A DNA stretch of 64,000 nt from Lunatimonas sp. (GCF_020832325.1 NZ_JAFIEU010000002.1:62001-126000), one strand, 5' to 3'; numbered from the stretch's first letter, positions 1-10,659 are shown. Notes: generated by a model from the letters alone, not told the origin. Numbers and translations: made by a program.

Positions 1-2
1 TA

Positions 3-1439
3 AACGATTATCATACTGGCGAATTTCTAGATGTGAATGCTAAACTCTTAGAGCCCACTGGTTACGAAAAGAGCGAGTTTCTGGGGTTAAGCTACTTTGA
101 TATCACCCCAGAGGAGTATGCAGACAAAGAGAGCGAGGCTGTGCGGAATATGGAATTGTCAGGGAGATATGGTCCACTTGAAAAGCAGTACATCAGGAAA
201 GATGGATCTCGTTACCCGGTTCTTTTAAATGGTGTCGTCATCAAAGACCTAAATGGCAGGAAGTTAATTTGGTCTGTGATTGAGGATATATCCGAAAAGA
301 AGAAACGCGAAAAAGATCTTCAACGTGCAATTTCCAATTTACAAGCTGTGCTGGATGCAGGGTCACAGGTGAGCATTATTGCCACAGATACGGAAGGTAC
401 CATATCGTTGTTTAATACTGGAGCTGAAAAGATGCTGGGGTATTCAGCGGGTGAAGTGGTAGGAGTTGCCTCACCTCAAGTTTTTCACCTAGAAGAGGAG
501 GTCGTTCAGGAGGCAAATATCTTAACAGATAAGTACGGAGTTGAGGTCTCGGGGTTCGATGTGTTTGTGTTTAGAGCGAAACAGGGTGTCGCTCATACGC
601 AGGAATGGACATATATTCGAAAAGATGGATCAAAATTGCCTGTCTTGTTGTCGGTTACCGCAATAGTTCAAAACGATCATACGATTGGTTACTTGGGCAT
701 TGCGGTGGACATTAGCCAACAAAAGGATGCTGAAAAAAGAATCGAGACATTGCATCAACTCACAATGGCCCAAAACGATCGGCTTAAAAATTTCGCCTAC
801 ATCGTATCCCACAATCTCAGGTCTCATAGTGGTGGGATATCCGGGTTGTTGGAAGTGTTAAAAGCAGTACAACCTGAGTATTTCGAAAACGAAATCGTTC
901 AGATGATTGAAACCGGGTCAGAAAATCTCATGAATACCATCAAGGACCTCTCTGAGGTTATTCGTGTAAACTTGGACGAGGAAGCTAGGTTTATACTTTC
1001 AATTCGGCCGATTGTACGGAAAAACATAGAGAGTTTGCGTGCGATAATCGAAAGAGAAAAAATTGAAGTCATCAACGAAGTTTCCGAGGACCTAAAAATT
1101 CGAATTATTCCTGCATATATCGAAAGCATCACGCTGAATTTTATTACAAACGCCATTAAGTACAAGTCACCCGAACGACCTAGCTGTCTTAAAATATTCT
1201 CAAGAGAAGAGAAGGATGTTGTAAAATTGTATTTTGAAGATAACGGACTGGGGATAGATTTAACTAAATATGGCAAAGACCTTTTCGGCATGTACAAGAC
1301 CTTTCACCGACATGAAGATTCACGGGGTGTTGGCTTATACATTACTAGAAATCAAATTGAAGCTATGGGGGGCTACGTAGAGGTCGAAAGTGAAGTTGGG
1401 AAAGGAACTACCTTTGTGGTGACCCTTCCCTACGAGTGA
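3..1439 (+). CDS. PAS-domain sensor histidine kinase (5' truncated by window edge)
   Basis: Two PAS/PAC-like segments (YIRKDGSRYPVLLNGVV; YIRKDGSKLPVLLSV), HisKA-like 'FAYIVSHNLRSH', ATPase motifs 'NFITNAIKY', 'DNGLGIDL', 'GVGLYITRNQIEAMGG'. Frame is open upstream of the listed GTG start (NDYHTGEFLD...) to base 3. Confidence 0.9.
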   Translation, partial: NDYHTGEFLDVNAKLLEPTGYEKSEFLGLSYFDITPEEYADKESEAVRNMELSGRYGPLEKQYIRKDGSRYPVLLNGVVIKDLNGRKLIWSVIEDISEKKKREKDLQRAISNLQAVLDAGSQVSIIATDTEGTISLFNTGAEKMLGYSAGEVVGVASPQVFHLEEEVVQEANILTDKYGVEVSGFDVFVFRAKQGVAHTQEWTYIRKDGSKLPVLLSVTAIVQNDHTIGYLGIAVDISQQKDAEKRIETLHQLTMAQNDRLKNFAYIVSHNLRSHSGGISGLLEVLKAVQPEYFENEIVQMIETGSENLMNTIKDLSEVIRVNLDEEARFILSIRPIVRKNIESLRAIIEREKIEVINEVSEDLKIRIIPAYIESITLNFITNAIKYKSPERPSCLKIFSREEKDVVKLYFEDNGLGIDLTKYGKDLFGMYKTFHRHEDSRGVGLYITRNQIEAMGGYVEVESEVGKGTTFVVTLPYE

Positions 1440-1472
1440 AACCAATCGTCAGTCAAAGCAAACCTGTACTCT

Positions 1473-1847
1473 TTACCACGATACGGTTCCTAGGTATTGA
1501 TTGTTTGCCTTGTTGGCATCCTTGGTATTGATCTTTAGTTTAAATTTCAGCGGCTTGTTTTTTTTGTCGCTTGGAGTAAATTTTGTCTCTGAGGTGTAAA
1601 GAAGGGATTTGCCGGGATCCAATGCCGAGGTTTTGGTATCCAGGCTGATCACCCGCCCGTTTACTGAAAGGAATACTTCGTAGCTTCCCGCCGGGGCAAT
1701 TTCACTTCCCACGTTGGTGATGAGATACGAAAAATAGCGCTCACCGGCATCGGTGGTTTTCACAACGACCTCTGTGGCTTCCAGGTCATATAGGACGCCC
1801 TGTGGTAAAAAGGTTAGCGCGGTCCATAGCAAAACGGATAAACTCAT
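1473..1847 (-). CDS. Small secreted protein with CARDB-like beta-sandwich
   Basis: Signal-like N-terminus; 'YLITNVGSEIAPAGSYEVFLSVNG...LDPGKS' resembles CARDB repeats. Confidence 0.5.
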   Translation of the reverse strand: MSLSVLLWTALTFLPQGVLYDLEATEVVVKTTDAGERYFSYLITNVGSEIAPAGSYEVFLSVNGRVISLDTKTSALDPGKSLLYTSETKFTPSDKKNKPLKFKLKINTKDANKANNQYLGTVSW

Positions 1848-1904
1848 TTGGTGCTGGGGTTGGGTAAATAAGAAATCTGCCTCTAACTATAAAAGTATAA
1901 AAAA

Positions 1905-1930
1905 AGCCCACACCGAAGGCGGAGTGGGCT
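1905..1930 (-). terminator. Rho-independent terminator downstream of the ompH operon
   Basis: AGCCCACaccgaaggcggaGTGGGCT hairpin followed by a T-run on the minus strand. Confidence 0.75.
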
Positions 1931-1951
1931 CATAATTTTTTAATGTTAAAA

Positions 1952-2491
1952 TTAATTATTCGGATTTGCTGGAGGCGTCACTCCCAGTTTGGTCAATACC
2001 AAGTCGGTAAATGGATCATCGTCTTTGGTGTACAATAGTACAGGAGCCTGACCAGCAGAGTCGGCAAAGATATGGGTATAGTTGTTTTCAGCGGCAACCG
2101 CATTGATGGCATTATATACCTTGGTTTGTACGGGCTCTAGAAGCTCCTGAAGCTTGCGCTGATAGGAGGCCTGTACATCCTGCTGAAACTTCTGGATATC
2201 CTGCTGCATTTTGGTAAGCTGCTGCTCTTTCTCGCCTCGGGCCTGTTCCGTCATCGAATTCATGGATTGCTGATAGGATTGCACCTGCTGCTGAAAGTCC
2301 CGGTTTTTGGTTTGGATCTGTTGATCCAATTGTGCACCGTAATCGGTGATATCCGCATCTATCTGCTCCATCTCTGGCATCAGGCTCATGATGTATTCTA
2401 CGTTGGTATAACCAATCTTTACCTCCTGTGCAGAGGCTACAAATCCAAAGCAAAGCACTGCAATTGCCGATAGGATGATTCTTGCTTTCAT
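1952..2491 (-). CDS. OmpH/Skp family periplasmic chaperone
   Basis: Signal peptide, 'VKIGYTNVEYIMSLMPEMEQI', Gln/Lys-rich coiled coil; next to bamA. Confidence 0.9.
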   Translation of the reverse strand: MKARIILSAIAVLCFGFVASAQEVKIGYTNVEYIMSLMPEMEQIDADITDYGAQLDQQIQTKNRDFQQQVQSYQQSMNSMTEQARGEKEQQLTKMQQDIQKFQQDVQASYQRKLQELLEPVQTKVYNAINAVAAENNYTHIFADSAGQAPVLLYTKDDDPFTDLVLTKLGVTPPANPNN

Positions 2492-2512
2492 AGTGTTAAT
2501 TTTTATTAAATG

Positions 2513-3037
2513 TTAATTGTTTTCATCTAAACCTAGCTCTTCCAACACAAAGTCGGAGTAATCGTGCCGAGGGTCGGTATATATGATGGCGCTTGGTCCG
2601 GAGGCCTTATCAAAGAGAATTGCCAGTGCATTTCGCTTCGAAACCCGGTCTATGGCATCGTAGATCTTCGATTGAAGGGGCTGCATCAGTTCGGATTGCT
2701 TCTGATAAAACTGCCCATTTACGCCAAAAACACGGTTTTTGAAGGCTACTGCCTCCCGTTCTCTCTCCCTGATCACAGACATTCGCTCCTCATACATCTC
2801 TTCTGTCAGCAGGACTTCTTCCGCCTTTAGGGCGTTGTAGAGTTCCTTTATTTCAGTATCCAATTTTTGTGCCTCTTTTTTCCATTCAGATCCGAGGGCC
2901 TCCACCTCTTCCTGCACTTTCTTGTAATCCGGGTGTTTGTTGAGAATATATTCGGTATCTACATAGCCTATCTTCTGTCCCATACCCACCATCGGCAAAA
3001 GAGACAGCAAAAGTACTAATTTCAGGCACTTTTCCAT
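2513..3037 (-). CDS. OmpH/Skp family periplasmic chaperone (paralog)
   Basis: 'QKIGYVDTEYILNKHPDYKKVQEEVE', coiled coil, tandem to the previous gene. Confidence 0.9.
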   Translation of the reverse strand: MEKCLKLVLLLSLLPMVGMGQKIGYVDTEYILNKHPDYKKVQEEVEALGSEWKKEAQKLDTEIKELYNALKAEEVLLTEEMYEERMSVIREREREAVAFKNRVFGVNGQFYQKQSELMQPLQSKIYDAIDRVSKRNALAILFDKASGPSAIIYTDPRHDYSDFVLEELGLDENN

Positions 3038-3039
3038 AA

Positions 3040-5757
3040 TTATCTGAACTGTTGTCCAATGGTAAAGTGGAACATGCCACCACTGCGTCCTGGATTTGGA
3101 TTGGAAATGGAAGGGACTTCGTCAAAGCCGTACCCCCAATCTATCCCCAGCAACCCAAAGGCAGGCATAAAAATCCTGGCACCAAATCCCGCTGACTTCT
3201 TCAGGTCGTAGGGGTTGTACTCAGCGTAATTACCCCAGTTGTTACCAGCCTCGGCAAACCCTAGGAGGAAGATGGTTGCTGAAGGGTTGGGTGATACTAG
3301 GAAGCGAACTTCCATCACGTGCTTGTTATAGACCACTCCTCCGTAGGGGATCGGTGCTCCAGGTTGTCCCCTGAAATCCCTACCGGGTGTAATGGATTGG
3401 TTTTCGTAACCCCGCAGACCGATAATTTCCTGGCCAAGGGCAAAGTTCATCATGTTCATACCATCTCCACCCAACACAAAACGCTCCAATGGAATGATGC
3501 CTATACGGTCGCCGTAGGAGCCCACAAAACCCAAGTGTGTTCTGGCACTAAATACCAGTTTATTGGAGCCAAAGAGTGGGGTGTAAAGCGATGCATCAAA
3601 CATCCACTTGTGGTACTCCAACCATTGGTACTTTACCTCATCGGGTGATTCCCGATTGATGCTTCGGTTCATGGACGTGTAAGGCGGCGTTAGTGTACCG
3701 CTCAAAATGATGTTTGAGCCAAATCGAGGATAAATCGGGTTGTCGATGTTATTCCGTGCAATGGTAGTGTTTAACGCGATGCTTCGCGCAGTACCGGTGT
3801 TATAACTTAGTCCAAAGAAGTTTCCATATCGGTCAAAGTCATAGACTTGGAATTGCAGTGAATTACTAACCTGGAAGTAATCATCCGGCCAGGTAACCCG
3901 CTTGGCCAAGCCCACATTGACGCCGGTGATCTTAAAGGATCCCATGTCTGCGCCGAAGTTTTGGCGGTTCCACAGATCAATCTGTCGCTGCACGGAGTGG
4001 TTAAACCCTATGCTCAATGCGTTGGGCTTTTTCCCGCCAAACCATGGCTCGGTAAAGGAGACACTGTAGTTTTGGAAGCTTTGACCGTTGGCCTGAACCC
4101 TAAGGGACACTTTCTGACCGTCGCCCACTGGAAGTGGCCGCCACTTGGAGAAGTCTTTGATGTTTTTGATTGAGAAGTTATTGAAAGTAAGGCCCACCGT
4201 ACCTACAAATCCAAATAATCCTCCCCATCCACCAGATAGCTCTATCTGATCATTGGGCCGCTCTTCCAATTTAAAGACGATATCTACCGTGGCGTCTTCA
4301 AAGTTAGGACGCATATCCGGCTCGATGTTTTCCGGATCAAAATATCCAATCTGGGAAAGCTCCCGGATGGTTCGCACCAAGGCGCTACGGTTGAATTTCT
4401 GTCCTGGAAGTATTCGGATTTCCCGCATAACCACGTGGTCGCTGGTACGCTCGTTACCTTCTATGGATACGGAGTTAACGGTCACCTGTGGTCCTTCAAA
4501 TATTCGCAGCTCGATGTCAATGGAGTCGCCGGCGATATTTACTTCTACTGGATCAATGGTAAAGAACAGGTACCCGTCATCCTGATAAAGAGAACTGACG
4601 TCATCTCCCCGCTGAGGGTCATAGTTTAGTCGTTTGTCTAGCTTCTCTTTGTTGTAGATGTCACCTTTGAAGATGCCAAGCTTGGCCTGTAGCTGCTCAC
4701 TATCATAAATGTAGTTGCCCGCAAACGTAATGTTTCGATAGTAGTATTGACGGCCCTCTTCGATGGAAAGGTCTAGGTTGATCCGGTCTTTATCGTAATT
4801 ATAAATGGAATCCCGTACGATCGCTGCGTCGCGGTATCCTCGGCTATTGTAAAATGCGATAACCTTTTCTTTGTCCTCCCGATAATCATTTCGAACGAAC
4901 TTGGAGCCATTGAAAAAGTTGAGCTTAAAGTTTCGGTTGATGTAGGTTTGGATCTCCTCTTCCGTGACCGGGTTCCGGTATACGATGGCTTGCTTGGCGG
5001 TTTTGGGGGTGGTATTGGTGATACGGGACACCAAGTCTTTAAAGATGTAAAACCTAGGGTGCTCTTTGGTACCTTTTAGCTTTTTCTTGATCTTATTGTC
5101 GGCGATGTTATCGTTTCCGTCGATCTTTATTTCATTGATGCGGACTTTGGTGCCCTTGTCTACGTTAAAAAGTAGTTTCACGCTGTTCGGGAGGGTAGTG
5201 TCCCGTTCCTGCACTACTTTGACCTCGGTATTGAGGAACCCTTTGTCCACGAAGTATGCTTTGATCTTCCGCTGGGAGTTGTTCAATACATCGTCCCGTA
5301 CTACCCGGCCCCGGATAGAGACCTTGTCTTTGAGTTCTCCTTCTTGGGTTTTATTGATACCAGTAAATTCCACCCGGCTGAATCGGGGTCTTTCGGTAAG
5401 TTCTAAAAGCAGGTGAATGTCATCGCCTTCAATTTTGGTTACCAATATCTTCACGTCTCCGATGATCCCTTGTGCCCACAGCTTTTTGAGGGCACTTGAT
5501 ATGGCATCGCCTGGTACGCTGATCTCGTCGTCTACACGGAGTCCCGCCAAGGAGATGATGGCGGTTTCGTCCAAGGTACTCAATCCAACCGCTTGGATTT
5601 CGGCTATTCGGAATTTTTTCGGCTTGGAATAGTCTAGGTCCAGAATATTTGTCGGCCTTTGAGTGGCAAATCTACTTTGGCCCAGACGAATCTGCGCCTC
5701 TGACATGCCCACGGTCAGCAGCAATAAACAGACGATAATACTAAATTTTTTCATCAA
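3040..5757 (-). CDS. bamA: Outer membrane protein assembly factor BamA
   Basis: POTRA repeats followed by Omp85 barrel ('VLGGDGMN...GLRGYENQSITP', C-terminal FHFTIGQQFR); 905 aa. Confidence 0.95.
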   Translation of the reverse strand: MMKKFSIIVCLLLLTVGMSEAQIRLGQSRFATQRPTNILDLDYSKPKKFRIAEIQAVGLSTLDETAIISLAGLRVDDEISVPGDAISSALKKLWAQGIIGDVKILVTKIEGDDIHLLLELTERPRFSRVEFTGINKTQEGELKDKVSIRGRVVRDDVLNNSQRKIKAYFVDKGFLNTEVKVVQERDTTLPNSVKLLFNVDKGTKVRINEIKIDGNDNIADNKIKKKLKGTKEHPRFYIFKDLVSRITNTTPKTAKQAIVYRNPVTEEEIQTYINRNFKLNFFNGSKFVRNDYREDKEKVIAFYNSRGYRDAAIVRDSIYNYDKDRINLDLSIEEGRQYYYRNITFAGNYIYDSEQLQAKLGIFKGDIYNKEKLDKRLNYDPQRGDDVSSLYQDDGYLFFTIDPVEVNIAGDSIDIELRIFEGPQVTVNSVSIEGNERTSDHVVMREIRILPGQKFNRSALVRTIRELSQIGYFDPENIEPDMRPNFEDATVDIVFKLEERPNDQIELSGGWGGLFGFVGTVGLTFNNFSIKNIKDFSKWRPLPVGDGQKVSLRVQANGQSFQNYSVSFTEPWFGGKKPNALSIGFNHSVQRQIDLWNRQNFGADMGSFKITGVNVGLAKRVTWPDDYFQVSNSLQFQVYDFDRYGNFFGLSYNTGTARSIALNTTIARNNIDNPIYPRFGSNIILSGTLTPPYTSMNRSINRESPDEVKYQWLEYHKWMFDASLYTPLFGSNKLVFSARTHLGFVGSYGDRIGIIPLERFVLGGDGMNMMNFALGQEIIGLRGYENQSITPGRDFRGQPGAPIPYGGVVYNKHVMEVRFLVSPNPSATIFLLGFAEAGNNWGNYAEYNPYDLKKSAGFGARIFMPAFGLLGIDWGYGFDEVPSISNPNPGRSGGMFHFTIGQQFR

Positions 5758-6506
5758 CTTTGTGATTTAATCTGAGCTCCAGTCATACCAAAGCGGCGTT
5801 CCCGCTGTTGATAGGCCAGGATGGCTTCGTGGAGATCTTTCTTTCTGAAGTCGGGCCACAATACCTCGGTGAAAAACAACTCGGTATAGGCCACCTGCCA
5901 GAGCATGAAATTGCTGATACGCTGCTCTCCACTGGTTCTTATCAATAATTCTGGATCAGGTATGCCGGCGGTATTGAGGTGTGCCGCTATCATCTGCTGA
6001 TCGATTTCGTCCTGCTTTATGTCACCGGAGACTATTTTTTTGACAATTTCAGTCACTGCACTGGCAATTTCCCAGCGTCCGCTGTAGCTGAGGGCCAACA
6101 CTACGGTGAGTCCAGTGTTATTTTTTGTCTCTTCCTTACCCCACTTCAGGTGCGACTGACACCCGTCCGGCAGACTACTAACGTCGCCGATAGTCGCCAA
6201 GCGGATATTGTTCTTCATCATGGTGGGGACTTCATCCACGATGGCCTGCACCAATATTTCCATCAGCGCATTTACCTCATCCTGAGGCCGGGACCAATTT
6301 TCGGTAGAAAAAGCATATAGGGTAATGTACTTGACACCCAATTCGGCAGATCCTTCAATCGCATCCCTAACTGCAGAAATGGCATTCCGGTGTCCGAATA
6401 TGCGCATGGCTCCTTTTTTCTGAGCCCAGCGACCGTTACCGTCCATGATTACTGCGATGTGTTGGGGGATGTTATTCCTGTCGATTTTATCCTTCATGCT
6501 TTGCAC
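5754..6506 (-). CDS. uppS: Isoprenyl transferase (undecaprenyl diphosphate synthase family)
   Basis: 'HIAVIMDGNGRWAQKKG', 'LYAFSTENWSRP', 'PDPELLIRTSGEQRISNFMLWQVAYTELFF'. Confidence 0.96.
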   Translation of the reverse strand: MQSMKDKIDRNNIPQHIAVIMDGNGRWAQKKGAMRIFGHRNAISAVRDAIEGSAELGVKYITLYAFSTENWSRPQDEVNALMEILVQAIVDEVPTMMKNNIRLATIGDVSSLPDGCQSHLKWGKEETKNNTGLTVVLALSYSGRWEIASAVTEIVKKIVSGDIKQDEIDQQMIAAHLNTAGIPDPELLIRTSGEQRISNFMLWQVAYTELFFTEVLWPDFRKKDLHEAILAYQQRERRFGMTGAQIKSQS

Positions 6507-6593
6507 TTCTCCAAAACTTCTGTTTTTGAAGGTACAAAAATGACATTTCTTTTTTAAAATTCTACCCTAAAGGCTAATTATAAATCGTTAAAG

Positions 6594-7355
6594 CTAGTTA
6601 AAGCACTTAACTTGGTGGAAGGAATAACTGAGCGTGAGGCCAAGGAAATAATACCAATCCCGGTCATTTGGATTGCCAAAATTTAGTGCATAGGGATTAA
6701 TGGTGCGATTGGTAGGGGGCGGCCCGTCCTGAAAACGGGGCAAATACCGTTCTTCATTGGCAATTTTGTCCACCTGATCGCTGAACGTAGCCCGCATACC
6801 TGCTTCCATCCCTAAAATGAGTCGATCTTTTAGCTTGTACTTGAGGCCTATACCGAAGGGGATTACCGGTGTGGAGGTCGTATAACTGCCGGCCGTTAGG
6901 TCATCGTCGTGGGCCTGTCCGTTGCCGCTGAAAATACTGTATCCCAATCCGAAGAAACCGTATGGAGAAAACCGTGTCACGGAATTATGGGCCATGTAAT
7001 CCAGAAAATGGAATTCCATTACGGCGGATACCTCAACGAGGGTCCCACTGAAATGGGCGTTTCTGGCGAAAGCCATCGGGTCTATGGGCCGCACACTGTC
7101 GGCTGCGTTTAAGCGGGCCACATGCACTCCGGCACGCAAGCTCCATGCATTGTCAAAATTTCGTCTGCCAAACAACGTACCTTGAATACCCAACTGACTG
7201 GGATCCACCCTGCGGATGATGTCTCCGGTATAGGTGGCTCCTCCCAATCCAAATCCAACTTCATACTGCTGTGCCTTTCCTGTACTCAGCCCAATAAAGA
7301 AAGCTGAAAACCAAGCTGCTACGTGCAGCGCAACATGGAACGTTTTTCTATTCAA
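6594..7355 (-). CDS. DUF6089-family outer membrane beta-barrel protein
   Basis: 'QQYEVGFGLGGATYTGDI' and 'FSPYGFFGLGYSIF'; position between nadK and uppS typical for Bacteroidota. Confidence 0.8.
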   Translation of the reverse strand: MNRKTFHVALHVAAWFSAFFIGLSTGKAQQYEVGFGLGGATYTGDIIRRVDPSQLGIQGTLFGRRNFDNAWSLRAGVHVARLNAADSVRPIDPMAFARNAHFSGTLVEVSAVMEFHFLDYMAHNSVTRFSPYGFFGLGYSIFSGNGQAHDDDLTAGSYTTSTPVIPFGIGLKYKLKDRLILGMEAGMRATFSDQVDKIANEERYLPRFQDGPPPTNRTINPYALNFGNPNDRDWYYFLGLTLSYSFHQVKCFN

Positions 7356-7429
7356 GTCTGTGCAATTTATAAACTACCCAACGAATAAAAAACCAAACAA
7401 GGTATTTCCCGGGTTAATTTTTGTTAAAA

Positions 7430-8305
7430 CTAATTTCGCATATCAAAGCCCCAATTCAGTTTTTGGCGGAGGGTGTCAAAGAAGCTGTACTTGTGGCATT
7501 TCACCAGTTTGGCGACGAACCGTTCCTTTTTGATCTTCAACTCAACCGAGGCGTCAATGGGTGTGGACCTAGAGTCTAAAGATACCAGAAATTTCTCGCT
7601 TCTTCCCTCTATTTTAAACGAGATTTCACTGTCATCTGAAACCACCATCGGTCGAACATTCAGGTTGTGTGGGCTTACGGGGGTGATTACAAAATTTTTG
7701 GCCGAAGGCGAGATCAATGGACCGCCGCAGCTAAGGGAATAGCCTGTAGATCCTGTGGGTGTGGAAATAATCAGCCCATCCGCCCAATAGCTGTTTACAT
7801 ATTCTCCGTCTATATAGGTATGCACCGTAATCATGGAGGAGGTGTCCCGCTTGTGAATGGTAAATTCGTTTAGCCCAAAGGGCAGCCCATCAAACAGCTC
7901 CGGTTTGGAGTCCAAGTGGACCAAGGTTCTATCTTCTAGGGAATATTCTTTGTTTGCCAAGGTATGAATCGCACCTTCAATATCGTCTTTGGCAATGGTA
8001 GCCAAAAAGCCTAGCCGTCCGGTGTTAATTCCCATGATTGGAATCTCATGAGGGCCCACCAGGCAAACGGCATCCAAGAGGGTGCCATCTCCGCCCACGG
8101 ATATCACCACATCCATCTCCGATATCCGTGTTTTATCAGAAAGAAGGGATATGGATGCCGAAGGTATTCCCAATTTTTGCAAACTTTTAAAAAATGCGGA
8201 AGTAACGAACACCTCAAAGCCTACTCTCTCCAATACCTGGAGAAGTTTTTGGATAGAGGGCTTAAATTCGGGTTCAAAGTTAATACCGTGGAGTGTGGCT
8301 TTCAT
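7430..8305 (-). CDS. nadK: NAD kinase
   Basis: 'VISVGGDGTLLDA', 'GINTGRLGFLA', 'ADGLIISTPTGSTGYSLSCGGP'. Confidence 0.96.
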   Translation of the reverse strand: MKATLHGINFEPEFKPSIQKLLQVLERVGFEVFVTSAFFKSLQKLGIPSASISLLSDKTRISEMDVVISVGGDGTLLDAVCLVGPHEIPIMGINTGRLGFLATIAKDDIEGAIHTLANKEYSLEDRTLVHLDSKPELFDGLPFGLNEFTIHKRDTSSMITVHTYIDGEYVNSYWADGLIISTPTGSTGYSLSCGGPLISPSAKNFVITPVSPHNLNVRPMVVSDDSEISFKIEGRSEKFLVSLDSRSTPIDASVELKIKKERFVAKLVKCHKYSFFDTLRQKLNWGFDMRN

Positions 8306-8313
8306 CCAGTCAA

Positions 8314-8979
8314 TTAAATGTCTAAAAAGCGCAGCAGGTTGCCAAGTCGGTCCTGTTCCGAGCTTAGTCCGATCTCTTCCTGGTAGTGATCAATGACTTT
8401 ATAACCAAATCGCTCCATGGTTGCCTTGATGTGACGCAGTTCGGTTTGGTCTAACTTCAGGGTCACCTTGATCTTGCTATCATCTAGCGGGTCGCTGGAA
8501 ATGAAACTGCTGAGAATCTTGGCATTTTCAGATTCCACAATCCGCGCAATATCGTATAGGCTATAATCCGTCATAAACATGGACAAGATCAACACCCCGC
8601 CCTGCGATTGGATCGATATGGAATCCGTGAACGCGGTGATCGCATCTTCCACGGTGACTACCCCCTGATAGACCTGATCTTTGTCCAAGACGGCCACCAT
8701 ATTCGCGTGATGTTCCGAGGAAACCCGCAATACCTCGTAGATATGCCTGTCCATCTGCACAAAGCCACCGGTGGAGATAAGATCCATTTCCTGTATGGTT
8801 AGGTCTGGATTGTTGATCTCGTAGATCATCTCGTCAGTTACAAGGCCCATGAAGTGACCTTCGTGGACTACAGGCAACACGTCTGTTCTGATTTCCTCCA
8901 TCCAAGCCAAGGCTTTACCTACCCGGTCGGTAAGTTTAAGAGGTGGAATGAGGTTGTTGATAAATTCGTATGCCTGCAT
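8314..8979 (-). CDS. CBS-domain protein
   Basis: Paired CBS-type segments ('TDVLPVVHEGHFMGLVTDEMI'; 'NMVAVLDKDQVYQGVVTVEDAI'). Confidence 0.85.
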   Translation of the reverse strand: MQAYEFINNLIPPLKLTDRVGKALAWMEEIRTDVLPVVHEGHFMGLVTDEMIYEINNPDLTIQEMDLISTGGFVQMDRHIYEVLRVSSEHHANMVAVLDKDQVYQGVVTVEDAITAFTDSISIQSQGGVLILSMFMTDYSLYDIARIVESENAKILSSFISSDPLDDSKIKVTLKLDQTELRHIKATMERFGYKVIDHYQEEIGLSSEQDRLGNLLRFLDI

Positions 8980-9086
8980 ATATCGCTAAAGATATTAATT
9001 TGAAATCAAAAATAAAACGTCCTTATCCGGACGAATGTTCAAAGTGATAAAAAATGTCAGGAATAAACAGATTTTTTCTTTATTTC

Positions 9087-9674
9087 TTAGGGTTTCGCCG
9101 GTAATTTGTCCAATTCATGTGTAAAAAGCCATGAGCGGATCATTTGCTCTCCGTATTCGGACAGGTAGGCCTCGGGATGAAATTGAATTCCAAGAATCGG
9201 GAGCTTCCGGTGGGCCATGGCCATAATTTCTCCTTTTTCCGTGGTGTATAGGGTTTGCAATTCCTCCGGTAGGTTTTTCAGCTCCAGCGAATGGTATCGG
9301 GTTACGCTAAAGCAGTCAGGCAACCCCTCGAAAGCAGGGTGGGTATGTTGCCGAAATACCCGACTTACTTTTCCATGCATGGGCCTTTCGCTGCGGACCA
9401 AGTCGGCGCCGAAAAACTGACCGATAGCCTGATGCCCCAAACATACCCCCAGTATGGGGATCTTGTCGTGGTAATAGGCTAAAATTTCCATCAAATTACC
9501 TGCTTTTTCTGGTGTCTCCGGGCCAGGAGATACGACTAGGGCAGAATAGTCTGTAAGGATGAGCTGATTTAACTTGACATCGTTTCGGACGATGGAAAGC
9601 GACACCCCTGTGCGGAGGAAATAATCCGCCAATATGTGAGAAAAGGAATCGAAATTGTCAATTAACAGAATCAC
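9087..9674 (-). CDS. Glutamine amidotransferase, TrpG/PabA type
   Basis: 'MILLIDNFDSF', 'VVSPGPETPEKAG', 'ILGVCLGHQAIGQFFG', 'LGIQFHPEAYLSEYG'. Confidence 0.92.
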   Translation of the reverse strand: MILLIDNFDSFSHILADYFLRTGVSLSIVRNDVKLNQLILTDYSALVVSPGPETPEKAGNLMEILAYYHDKIPILGVCLGHQAIGQFFGADLVRSERPMHGKVSRVFRQHTHPAFEGLPDCFSVTRYHSLELKNLPEELQTLYTTEKGEIMAMAHRKLPILGIQFHPEAYLSEYGEQMIRSWLFTHELDKLPAKP

Positions 9675-10203
9675 TTGCTCCGGAGTTTACCAGGTCTTTT
9701 ACCGCCGCCATGGTGGTTTCGATAATGGGCGTGTATTGGTCTAAGAGGCTGACGACGGTAGGGGCAATGGGCGTTAGGATGGGGTAGAGGACAGTACCTT
9801 CCATGAATCTCTCAGGGATTTTAAAATCAAATGCATGGGCTACCCACAAGAGCAGGCTGATCATCATCGCCCACTTAAATACGCCCAGTACCATTCCTGC
9901 AAAACTGTCGAAAGATCCCAATATCGTCAAATTCAAAGCCTGCTTTACCAAGTAGGCCAAGATTCGGATCACTGCTGTCACCACGAAGAAGATAATCAAA
10001 AAAGAGATAAACGGAAGCATAAACGTGAGACTTTCCACCCGTTCTGCCAACATAGCCGCCCCGATATGCATAAAACGGAAGGCCACTAAAAGGCCGAAAA
10101 AGAAGGCGATGATGGACAGTATGCCTATAAATAAGCCTTTCTTATATCCGCTATAGGCCCCCACCCCCAGCATGATGAGCAAGATGACATCAATGGTAGC
10201 CAA
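9658..10203 (-). CDS. CvpA family membrane protein
   Basis: Four TM-like segments, 'DVILLIMLGVGAYSGYKKGLF', CvpA signature. Confidence 0.85.
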   Translation of the reverse strand: MATIDVILLIMLGVGAYSGYKKGLFIGILSIIAFFFGLLVAFRFMHIGAAMLAERVESLTFMLPFISFLIIFFVVTAVIRILAYLVKQALNLTILGSFDSFAGMVLGVFKWAMMISLLLWVAHAFDFKIPERFMEGTVLYPILTPIAPTVVSLLDQYTPIIETTMAAVKDLVNSGASDSVN

Positions 10204-10206
10204 TGC

Positions 10207-10659
10207 TTATGGGTTGAGGAGGGCTTTTACTGTTTGAGATATGGCCTTGCCATCGGCTTTTCCGGCCAATTTTTTGGTGGCAGCACCCATTACTTTTCCC
10301 ATGTCCTTTGGACCTTCGGCACCTACCTCAGCGATAATTGCTTGGAGTTCAGCTTCCAATTCTTGTTCACTGAGCTGTTTGGGAAGAAATTCGTTGATCA
10401 CCCCCAGTTCACTAAGCTCCAGATCTGCCAGGTCCTGACGCTTTTGTTGAAGGAAAATCTCTGCGGAGTCTTTGCGCTGCTTGGCCGCTTTGGTAAGGAT
10501 TTTGAGTTCTTCCTCCTCACTGATTCCCTTATCACCGCCCTCCTTGGTTTCTTCGAGGAGTATCAGCGATTTGATGGCACGCAGTGCACGTAGCCTGTCC
10601 CGCTCCTTGGCGAGCATGGCTTTCTTGATTTCCTCTTCGATTTTCAGTTTAAGGCTCAT
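10207..10659 (-). CDS. GatB/YqeY domain protein
   Basis: 'MSLKLKIEEEIKKAMLAKERDRLRALRAIKSLI', 'DMGKVMGAATKKLAGKADGKAIS'. Confidence 0.93.
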   Translation of the reverse strand: MSLKLKIEEEIKKAMLAKERDRLRALRAIKSLILLEETKEGGDKGISEEEELKILTKAAKQRKDSAEIFLQQKRQDLADLELSELGVINEFLPKQLSEQELEAELQAIIAEVGAEGPKDMGKVMGAATKKLAGKADGKAISQTVKALLNP